Source: Micromonospora sp. NBC_00421
GTDB lineage: Bacteria > Actinomycetota > Actinomycetes > Mycobacteriales > Micromonosporaceae
DNA length: 64,000 bases
Assembly: GCF_036017915.1 (NCBI RefSeq)
Contig: NZ_CP107929.1
Span: 6,809,001-6,873,000, forward strand
Reading direction: 5' to 3'
A model generated the notes under the pieces. The model ran no database searches. It saw only the letters and a program-made list of their open reading frames with translations, and was not told the origin of the DNA. Both the position numbers and the translations under genes were made by a program. Below are positions 49,981 to 58,900 of the stretch, one piece after another. Numbering within the stretch: the first letter of the stretch is position 1; every line of letters begins with the position of its first letter.

Positions 49981-51036
49981 TCAGATGCCGTAGTCGTGCC
50001 GCTTGATCTCGTCCAGCGCCTGCCTGGTCGGGGAGTTGGAGAGTTCGCTCGTCGGCACGCCCTCGGTGTCCTGACCGATGTGCAGCTCCTCGGTGACCTG
50101 CCCCTTGCCGTCGGTCGTGGTGAGCGTCCGCGTCCCGTCGGCGTGCTGCTCGTCGACCCGCTTCGAGGTCGGCTGCTCCTTGGCGTCGAGTTGTTCGCTT
50201 GTCACCGTGCGACCTCCGTCGGCGTCGTACGACGTCGTCTCCCGGCTGCCGCCCGTGCGCCGGCCCTCGGCGTCGGTGGTCGTGGTGGTGACCACCGTCG
50301 AGTTGCCGCTGACCACCGTGGTCGTCCGGCTGGTGCTGGTGGCGAGCACCTTGCCGTCGACGTCGGTCGTGGTCATGGTGACGATCGTGCCCACGCCACC
50401 AGGGAGCGTCTGCTGGGTGATCGTCTTCACCGTGCCGTCCGGTGCGATCGCCGTACTGGTCACACTGCCGTCCGGGTCGACCCGTTGGCCCTGGTCGACG
50501 AAGTCCTCCTCCGCCGGCGCGGTGGTGGCCTGCCCGCTCGACAGCGTCTCGAAGTACTGGTCCCACCAGGTCTTGCCGGAGACGAACGGGGGCAGCCCGG
50601 CGGGGCGCGGCGCGTCGGCGTCGCCGAAGGCGAACCGGACAGCGTCCAGCGAGGCCGCCGACCAGCCGTCGGTGTTGGCGTAGGCATCGGCCACCGTCTG
50701 CGCGGCCATGCCGATGTTGGTCAGCGCGGTGCCGAGATAGGTGAGGTACTGCTGGAACTCGCCGTAGTTCAGGGTGAGCTGGCGGCGGATGTAGGTGCCC
50801 TCCGGCAGCGCGTTGTTGTCCCAGGCGCTCTGCGGCAGCTGGCCGAGCTGACTCAGCCGGCCGCTGTGGCCCCGCAGGTTCTCCTGGATGGTGACCATGT
50901 TCCTGCCGTAGTCGACCAGCCCGTCGGGATCGACGTCGACGGGTTTCTGATCGGCGAGCCAGTCCGTGCAGGTGTTCTGGTCGGTCTGCTGCTGGTAGGG
51001 GTTGGTGCCGCCCGCGCTGCCGTCGTCCTCCGCCAC
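49981..51036 (-). CDS. WXG-like protein with Thr-rich beta repeat tail
   Basis: 351 residues from GTG at 51034-51036 with GGGGGAGGG upstream. Residues about 35-145 are helical (YGRNMVTIQENLRGHSGRL, then YGEFQQYLTYLGTALTNIGMAAQTVADAY), as in secreted WXG/ESX substrates. Residues about 180-320 are Thr/Asp-rich repeats of the form DxDGxVxxTTT (VDPDGSVTSTAIAPDGTVKT, then TTTTTDAEGRRTG) that recall RHS/YD-type strands. No catalytic motif. It is the first gene of the minus-strand pair and is divergent from the WXG100 gene at 51288 with 250 bp of shared control region. Confidence 0.7.
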   Translation of the reverse strand: MAEDDGSAGGTNPYQQQTDQNTCTDWLADQKPVDVDPDGLVDYGRNMVTIQENLRGHSGRLSQLGQLPQSAWDNNALPEGTYIRRQLTLNYGEFQQYLTYLGTALTNIGMAAQTVADAYANTDGWSAASLDAVRFAFGDADAPRPAGLPPFVSGKTWWDQYFETLSSGQATTAPAEEDFVDQGQRVDPDGSVTSTAIAPDGTVKTITQQTLPGGVGTIVTMTTTDVDGKVLATSTSRTTTVVSGNSTVVTTTTTDAEGRRTGGSRETTSYDADGGRTVTSEQLDAKEQPTSKRVDEQHADGTRTLTTTDGKGQVTEELHIGQDTEGVPTSELSNSPTRQALDEIKRHDYGI

Positions 51037-51287
51037 CGAACCCTCCCCCTGGTGCGGCGGGCCCCCGCCCGAGTGTTGCCGGAGATCGTCCCGAGCCTAA
51101 CCGCTGCCGACCACCACCGGGACCCGGTATCGCCGGACCGGCCGTCCGACCAGCCACTTCGGACGGAGTGAGGTGGCCCGATTCGATGCGGGACGCTACC
51201 GTCAGCATCGGCCACGACGGCCACCACCACATCAAGGGGACGCTTCCCTGACCGGGGGGCGCAAGCAGAGGAGCGGGTGAGTCCACC

Positions 51288-51647
51288 TTGACCAACACTC
51301 CCGGACTGGGTCAGGTCCACGCCACCCAGGAACAGCTGAACCAGATGGCACAGCGCTGCAACGACACCGGTGCGGGCCTCGCGCAGGGCATGGCGCAGCT
51401 CATCGATCGGGTGCAGACCCTGGGCGGTGGCGGCATGCGCGGCTCGGCGAACAACGCGCTCCAGGACGTCTCCGTGCAGCTCAACGACGGGCTGAAGAAG
51501 ATCATCTCGGCACTCGACGAGCTGTCCGGCAAGATGACCAGCGCGGCCACGCAGTACGGCATGAACGACGACGACGCCGCGACCGAGATCCGCCAGGCCG
51601 CCGCCGAGACCGGCAACGCCGACGTGATGAGCATCCTGCGCGGCTGA
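51288..51647 (+). CDS. WXG100-family-like secreted helical protein
   Basis: 119 residues from TTG 51288. The sequence TQEQLNQMAQRCNDTGAGLAQ, then GGGMRGSANNALQDVSVQLNDGL, then LDELSGKM forms the two-helix hairpin of WXG100 proteins, with GGM-R-G in place of the W-x-G turn. Such proteins are secreted by type VII systems, often as a dimer with a toxin's N-terminus. It is the first plus-strand gene of the toxin cluster. A 25-bp repeat duplicates its last codons (ILRG and stop) three more times. Confidence 0.8.
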   Translation: MTNTPGLGQVHATQEQLNQMAQRCNDTGAGLAQGMAQLIDRVQTLGGGGMRGSANNALQDVSVQLNDGLKKIISALDELSGKMTSAATQYGMNDDDAATEIRQAAAETGNADVMSILRG

Positions 51648-51732
51648 CGCCGCCGGTATCCTGCGCGGCTGACGCCGCCGGTATCCTGCGCGGCTGACGC
51701 CGCCGGTATCCTGCGCGGCTGACGCCGCCGAG
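51633..51732. repeat. Four tandem 25-bp copies spanning the WXG100 stop codon
   Basis: Units start at 51633, 51658, 51683 and 51708; the last differs in its final bases. Each contains the codons ILRG and TGA of the WXG100 gene end, so the terminus is repeated downstream of the real stop. Confidence 0.95.
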
Positions 51733-51753
51733 ACCAGCGAAAGGTGACCTTCC

Positions 51754-52044
51754 GTGAGCAGTCCCATCACCTACAACTTCGGCGAGATCTCCGATGTGGC
51801 CACCGCCATCGGCACATACCAGGGCCAGATGGACGGCAGTCTCCAGGAGCTGTACACCCAGTTCACCCAGCTCTTCGCGGCGGACTGGCAGGGCTCGGCG
51901 GGCCAGGCGTGCGACGAGGCCCGGCAGAAGTGGAACCAGGGCGCCACCGAGATCAAGGAAGCGCTGTCCCGCGTCGGCGTCAAGCTCGGAGCCTCGGCGG
52001 AACGGATGCAGCAGATCGACCAGCAGATCGCCGCCGGTATGTGA
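51754..52044 (+). CDS. WXG100 family protein (ESAT-6-like)
   Basis: 96 residues from GTG 51754 with GAAAGGTGA upstream. It has the classic form: a helix (DVATAIGTYQGQMDGSLQELYTQF), the turn WQG in AADWQGSAGQACDEARQKW, and a second helix. This is a type VII secretion substrate or chaperone-like partner. Together with the neighbour at 51288 it probably forms the WXG100 pair that escorts the large toxin. No ESX core genes (eccC, eccD) are in the window. Confidence 0.93.
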   Translation: MSSPITYNFGEISDVATAIGTYQGQMDGSLQELYTQFTQLFAADWQGSAGQACDEARQKWNQGATEIKEALSRVGVKLGASAERMQQIDQQIAAGM

Positions 52045-52163
52045 CGGTCCGGTCCGGCGTCCCCGTCACGGTGGGGGTGCCGGACCGGCCGCGCCGCCGG
52101 CAGGGCAGCCGGTGTCGTGGCACCCGGTTAGGCTGCCGTCGGGCGACCCTGGGGGGAGTGGCG

Positions 52164-52565
52164 ATGGAGGAACGACCGAACTTCGGCGCGCTGACCGCCA
52201 TGATCGGTGACCTCAGGAAGGCCTGGTCCGGAATGGACGAGGTGCAGCGCCGGATGCTCCGGGTGACCGGCACGGCCTGGTCGGACGACCGTACCGTCAA
52301 GGCGGTCGTCGGCCCTCGCGGGCACCTGCTGGAGCTGGACATAGACCCACGGGTGTTCCGGAACCCCAACTCGAAGGCGCTGGCCGCCACCATCGTGGCG
52401 ACCGTCCGCCTCGCCGTGGAGGACGCCGCCGAGCAGTCCAAGGAGATCCTCGACGGCAGCCTCGCGCCCGACCTGCGGCGGCTGGCACCCGGCGGCGCCC
52501 AGTTGGAGAAGCTGCTGCACAGCCACGACGCCGACGTACGCCTGAAGGGGGACGACGATGAGTAG
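52164..52565 (+). CDS. YbaB/EbfC-like protein
   Basis: 133 residues from ATG 52164 with GGGGGGAG about 6 nt upstream. MIGDLRKAWSGMDEVQRRMLRVTGTAWSDDRTVKAVVGPRGHLLELDIDPRVFRN, in parts, matches the tweezer-like EbfC/YbaB fold (helix, three strands with VxxxGxLxxLxIDP, helix). In actinobacteria such genes sit next to WXG100 and toxin genes in type VII-linked clusters; the role there may be in secretion or DNA binding. It overlaps the next gene by 8 nt. Confidence 0.85.
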   Translation: MEERPNFGALTAMIGDLRKAWSGMDEVQRRMLRVTGTAWSDDRTVKAVVGPRGHLLELDIDPRVFRNPNSKALAATIVATVRLAVEDAAEQSKEILDGSLAPDLRRLAPGGAQLEKLLHSHDADVRLKGDDDE

Positions 52566-52929
52566 CTTCGTCGAGATCAGGACGAGCGTCGCCGACATCC
52601 TGGGCATCGCCAACCGGCTGCGGGCCAGCGGGCAGTCGCTCGCCAGCACGATGAACTGCAGGCTCGGCGCGATAAGTGGTCTGGAGTCCGCGCCGGGGAC
52701 GCTGCCGCGCGACGAGTTCACCGAGGAGTTCCTCAAGACTTACCACAAGCCGGTCGAGGGGGCCGGCGGCGGTCAGCAGATGAACGAGGCCGTCAAGGAG
52801 AGCGTGCCCAAGCTCGGCAAGGCGATGGACCAGCTCGGCAAGTACGTCGCCGACGCGATGTGGAGTTACACAGGCACCGACGACGACAACGCCACCGACA
52901 TCGACCGGGCCGGTGGTGGCCGGCGCTGA
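52558..52929 (+). CDS. Small helical WXG-like protein
   Basis: 123 residues from ATG 52558 with AAGGGGG upstream. Two helical stretches (SSFVEIRTSVADILGIANRLRASG and AVKESVPKLGKAMDQLGKYVADAM) flank a short middle part; the end has the acidic YTGTDDDNATDIDRA seen in ESX-linked WXG proteins. It overlaps the EbfC-like gene and lies 48 bp before the giant toxin gene, so all are one operon. Probable secretion partner of the toxin. Confidence 0.8.
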   Translation: MSSFVEIRTSVADILGIANRLRASGQSLASTMNCRLGAISGLESAPGTLPRDEFTEEFLKTYHKPVEGAGGGQQMNEAVKESVPKLGKAMDQLGKYVADAMWSYTGTDDDNATDIDRAGGGRR

Positions 52930-52977
52930 CGTGCGGGGAACGGCCGTGGGTGACAGCGGTGTCGGGGAGGGCTCCGC

Positions 52978-55900
52978 GTGAGCGAGAGTGACCACGCCCT
53001 CGCCGAGATCCTGGAGTGGTTCTCCGACCTCGAAGCCGCCATCCCCGGCGTCCGGTCCACCGTCGGTGAGATCCTCATCGGCAAGATCCCCGAGTCGGAC
53101 GTCGACGCCGTCTACGAGCTCTCCGACGCCTGGGGCACCGCCGCGCAGGAACTCGCCTCCTTCTACGAGGAGGCCGTGCACGCCGCCGACGGCATCATGG
53201 AGAACTGGCTCGGCGACGGGGCCGCCGAGGCGTTCACCCGGGAGTGGCTGTCCTACCTGGAGTCGCTCGCCGGCACGGTGGACACGCTCGCCTCCATGGA
53301 GGAGGCGGTGCATAGCTTCGGCCTCCAGATCGAGCTGATGAAGTTCATGGCCCTGATCGGCCTGATCATGCTCGCCGTCTCGCTGTTCATGCTGGTCGCC
53401 GCCGCCATACCGTCGCTCGGCCTGTCCACCGCCGGTATCCCGGGGGCGTTCGCCGCCTGCCGGGCCGCGATCGGCGCCGCCGCCACCAACGCGGTACGGG
53501 CGATCGGCAGCATCTCCGTCCGCGCGGCCCTCGCCGAGGTGACCGCGCTGCTGACCCGTACGCTGCCGACGCTGGTGCGTACCCAGCTGCCGAATCTGGT
53601 CCGTACCCAGGTGCCCCGGCTGGTCACCACCCAGTTGCCGCGCTTCGCGCGTACCCAGGTCCCTGCCTTCGTCCGGCAGACCCTGCCGACGTTGACCCGG
53701 CAGGGCGCCGGCAACCTGGCCCGGGGCGTACTGCCGCGTAACGTCGTCGCCCGGTCGGTCGCCGACCGGATGGCCGGTCAGTGGCTGCGCGGCGTCACCA
53801 ACCGGGAGCTGCTGCGCCAGCTCGGCCGGGAGGCCGGGCTGGAGTCCCGGCGGCTGGCCGGGCGGAGCCTGCTCGCCGCCCGCAACCAGCTCGCCCGGGA
53901 GATCGAGGAACAGCTGCTGCGTCAGTTCGGTGCCCGGGTCGGCACCGACCTCGCCGCCCGGGGCGGGGTACGGCTCGCCGGTACCGAGGCGTTCGAGCAG
54001 CTCAGCCGGGCCACCCTGAGCCAGTACGCGACCCGAGAGATCGCCACCACCACCTTCGGCCGGGAGCTGACGAAGTACCTGGGCCAGCGGGTGGCGTTCG
54101 GCGCGGCCTTCATGGGCGGTGGTGACCTGCTGGGTCAGCTGTACCAGATCGCCGGCGGTGAGCGGGCCGGCCTCGACCTCGGCCAGCTCGGCATCTCCAC
54201 CGCACAGGGCGGGCTCTTCGGTGCGTCGATGTTCGGCGGCGTCCCCGGCCACGTCATCGGCGGTGGGCTCGCCGGCGGGCTGGTGACCGGCGCGACGGAC
54301 GCCGCGCAGGGCCGGTTCGACCTGCAGAACATGCTGCACGGCGTGGCGGAGGGCGCCAAGGCCGGCGCCATCTTCGGCGCGCAGAACAAACTGGAGACGG
54401 TCCGGGTCGGCGGGATGGACCTGCGGATCGGCCGGGACGTGATGGTGCTCCCCGAGGGGATGGCCGCCGTCGACCGGGCCGACGGGCTGCGGGTCACCTA
54501 CAGCGAGCGCGGCGCGGTCTGGGAACACGTCGACGCGAGCGGCCAGCGGGTGGACGGCGGCGCGATCGCCGCCGACGGCAGTGTGCTCGCCCGCGACCGG
54601 GTCCGGTCGCCCGACCCCACCGTGGTCGCCGGCGACGTGACCGCTCCCGGTGGTCCGCGTACCACCCACCCGCCGGTGGCCGCGCTGCCCCCGGCCGACC
54701 TTCCGCAGCGCACCCACCTGATGGGTGGTGCGGGCGGTGGGGACGGTGGCGGTGGTCCGCGCCAGCCCGCCCACCCGACGCCGGTACGCACCCCGGAGGC
54801 GGGGGTGCGCACCGCCGGGCCGGTCCGCCACGGTCCCGGCGACGGGCCACCGCCGGTGCACACCCGTGCCGAGCCGCCGGTGCCCGTGCGGGACGACGCC
54901 CCGCCGACCGGTGCCACCAGGACCGATCCGGCGGCCCCGCACCCCGACGGCGGGCGGGTGATCCGGGGCGGGGTTGTCGCCGAGCGGACCGACCCGGCCG
55001 GACCCTCCGCACCCGACGCCGACCGTGCACCGAGCGGTCCGGTCACCCGGGCGGACGGGCCCGGCCGGCCCGAGCCGCCCCGCCCGGACGACGGCCCCGT
55101 TCCCGACCGTACGACCGAGGACCGGACCGCGCCGGATGACCGGGACGCCCAGACCGGTGCGTCGATCCGCCCCCGCGACGAGGTGCGGGCCTGGGACTGG
55201 GCGGAACGGGCGTACGACCGGTTCCGGGCCGACGACCACGATCTGCCGGACATCGCGGGGCACCTCGCGGACACCCCACGCCCCAGCGGTGCGGTCGGCT
55301 TCTCACCAGGCGAGGTGCGGCAGGTCAAACGACACCTGATGGCGGACGAGCACCTGCTCGACGACTACGAGGGCGGACACCGTCGGGCGCGCTTCGACGC
55401 CAACCCGGACATCGCCGAGGCGTGGATCCGGCTCCGTGAGGGCCGACACCTGCCCGAGGATCTCGTCCTGCTCGAACACGAGCTGACCGAGGCGAACTAC
55501 CTGCTCGTACATCCGGACGCCACCTACCGGGAAGCGCACGACGCGGCTAATGCCCGGTACAACTGGGAGAGCATCCGGCCGGGACGGGCCGGTGAGGACC
55601 TGGACGCGTCGTGGAGCAAGAGGAGTGCGGATGGCGATCCTGCTGGACTTCGAACTGGTCCGGGAAGACAGACAGGAGGTGGAATACACCTTCGGGTACC
55701 CGACGATGGACCGGCGGCTGGTCATCCAGAAGGCCACCGGCCAGGGGAGACCGACGGACGGCCGGGAGGACGGGAACTACGCGGCGGTGTTGGTGAAGAT
55801 CCTGCGGTTCCACCGCAGCGAGGCGCGCTGGCCCCGGAAGGGCAGCTACGCGGCGTAGCGCCCGGCGACGGGCACGTCCCGTTCAAGCTGGTCCCGGTCG

Positions 55901-58900
55901 AGTCCCGGCCGATCGGTCCGTCGGTCCCGCTGCCCGAGACGGTGCGGTCCACGTTCGACGGGCACGTCGGCGAGCTGCTGGCCGGGCGGGGACCCGGACC
56001 GGTCGACCAGCCGCACCGGGCGAGCTGGGACGAGTCGTCCCGGCTGCTCACCGTGGCCTACCCGGACGGGCTCCACGTCCAGGTGGCGCTCCAGGTCAAC
56101 TCCGCCCTGCCACCCGGGCAACCCGTGGTGCTGCGCCCCGGGCTGACGGTCGAGCACGGGCAGTGGGTGCAGCGCGAGCCGGCCGGTGTCGTGCTACCGG
56201 ACCACCTGCCGACCGATCCGTCCGCGCGTACGGCCTTCGTCGACCGGCAACTCGGCGACGCGTGGCGCACCCTGCACCGGGAGATTCACCAGGTGCTCGA
56301 CCGTCCCGACGAACCGACTCCTGGCGTACCGGAAGCCGGGCGCGACACCACGACGACGCCGGACGGCCCGACGCGGCCTGAGCCTGCGCGGCCTGAGCCT
56401 GCGCGGCCTGAGCCTGCGCGGACGGTGGGGGAGCCGTCGCTGGCGGCGCTGGAGGCACCGGCGCGGCCCGACCCGCCGGTGCTCGACGCCGACGCGATCA
56501 GCTTCCGCGACGCCACCGCCCCGGCCCCGGCACCGCCCCGGCCGCTCACCCCGGACACTGTGCGCGGCCTGCTCGCCGACGGCGCGGCCGTCCCCGATCA
56601 GGTCCGGGCCTGGGCCCGCGACCAGCTTGCGGTACGGCAGGAGGACGGCTCGTACCTGCCGCACCGCCAGGTGGAGATCGACGCCGCGGTGGCCCGGTTG
56701 CGCGCGGAGACGACGACGCTGGTCGCGCAGCGGGTACCGGCCGACCCGAACGCCGCCCCGCCCGCCGCCGCCCCGCCCGCCGCCGCCCCGCCCGCCGACG
56801 CACGGCCCGCCGACGCCTACCCACGGGCCGCCGACGAGTTGCCGCTCAGCCAGGAGCTCGCACCCAGCAGCAACTTTCCCGCGCACCGGGCCAGGACCGG
56901 CGCGGAGTTGCCCGGGCAGGTGCACGAGCTGGTGCAGAAGGCGAAGGAGAACCTGCTCGGCCGGGAGCAGTCGGGGCGGTCGCTGCCCGCGCTCCGTGAC
57001 CAGCCGGCCGTCCCGTCCCGTCCCCGCGCCGACGCGGCTGCACCGCCGCTCGCCGAGTGGGGGCCATCGCGCGACGGCGGACAGCCGGTCCGGCCGGAGC
57101 CCGAGCGTCGAGCCGGTGTGCTGGGTCGGGCCCTGCGCCGGGTCACCGGCTTCCTCGGCGGGGCCGACGCCGCCCCCGCCGCCCCAGAAGGCGGAACGAC
57201 GCCCCGGCCGGCTGTCCCGGAGCGGGCTCCGGAGCACTCCGGCCGGACACCGGCACCGACGACGCCCGGCTGGCCTGTCCCGGAGCCGCACCAGCCGGCA
57301 TGGACGTCGGGCACGGAACGCGTTGCGGCGGATCCAGCCACCCCGGACGCACGGACCCTGCTCAAGCTGACCGAGCGGCGCTGCATCGTCGACGAGCTGC
57401 GGGCCGCCACCGACCCGATCGACCAGGTCCGGCTCCGCGACGAACTCAACCGGCTCGACACCGACCTCGCCCAGCGTGGCTACCCCGTGCACGAGCTGGA
57501 GCGGGTACCGGAGGCGGACGGGGCGGCCCCGGCCGACCGGCGGGAGCAGACCCGCCAGGACGAGATCTGGTCCGACCCGCCGTGGCGGCAGGAGGACCGG
57601 CGGCCCTCGCTCGACGAGCTGATCCCCACCACCCGGGAGGAGGCCGGGGCCCGGGGCGAGGCGGTCCGCCGCGAGTTCGCCGACCAGCTGGACGGGCGCG
57701 AGTTCGCCGGGCTGCGGATCCGGGTGGACCTGACGGACCCGTACAGCGTCAGCGTGCACCGCAACGAGGTGGTCGTCCGGGCGACCGTGCACGACCCGGA
57801 CGGCGTGCCCGTCGGCCGGGTGGTGCGGTCCTTCCAACGCGACCACGACGGCAGCCTCTTCGTCGAACACGTCTCGCTGAAGCTCAGCGAACGGGTCCAG
57901 GGTCAGGGCTTCGCCCGGGAGTGGAACGGCCACCTCACCGAGTGGTACCGGTACTCCGGCGTGGAGCGGATCGAGGTGCACGCCGCGTCCACCATCGGCG
58001 GGTACGCGTGGGCCCGCGACGGCTTCGACTGGGCACCGAACACCGAACACCGGGCTGACGGGGTGCTCGACCGGCTCCGGGGCGAACTCTGCGAGGTGGA
58101 CGTCGACATCGAGCTGGCCCGCCGCTCGACCGCCGGCGACGGCCTCGTGGCCGTCGACCGGCTCCGGGAACGTTACGGCACCACCGACCCGGACCAGGTG
58201 CTGCGGGAGGCGAACCGGCAGCGGGAGGCGGGGCGGGAGATCCTGGACCGGGCCCGCACGCACTCCTTCGGCAGCACCCGGTACCCGACGCCGTTCGAGA
58301 TCAGCCAGGCCGGCTGGGGCGACCACCACCAGGGGAGGGACGCCTCCTGGATCGGCAAGCGGGCCCTGCTCGGCGCGGACTGGAAGGGCGTCAAGCGGAT
58401 CAGCGACACCGGCCCGCTGCACCCCCGGTCGGCGTACACCGTGGGGCTGCCCCGGGTGCCCGACCCGTCGGCGATCCACAGCCTGCTCAGCGGGGGCGGC
58501 CCTCCGCCGGTCACCGCCGCCCGGGTGCCCGACGCCGAGTTCCACGGGTACGGCCGGGAAGTGCCCGAGCCGGAACTGGCCGGGCAGCTCGGTGCCGACG
58601 CCCTGCGCCAGGTGGTGGACCGGTTGCCGGCCGACAGCACGCTGCGTGGCGTACGGCTGGAGCTGACCGCCGTCCCGGCGGACGCCCTGCCCGACGGCGC
58701 GGTGGCCCGGTCGGTGCCGATCGACGCGCACGGCCGGGACCTGCCGCACGGCACCGTCCCGCCGGACGGGGGCGGTTGGCGGGTCGAGCTGTCCGACCGG
58801 GCCACCGACGTCAACGTGGCCCGGGCTGTCGCCCACGAGGCAGCCGAGCTGGAGGCGATCGGGCAGCGGGCGGCCGGCGGGCTGGACCCGTTCACGCCGG

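Noticed and set aside
55550..55630. Longer start (55550) for the nested 75-codon gene
   Set aside because: The added text is Arg/Gly/Thr shadow of the toxin tip; AGGAG at 55621-55625 points to ATG 55631.
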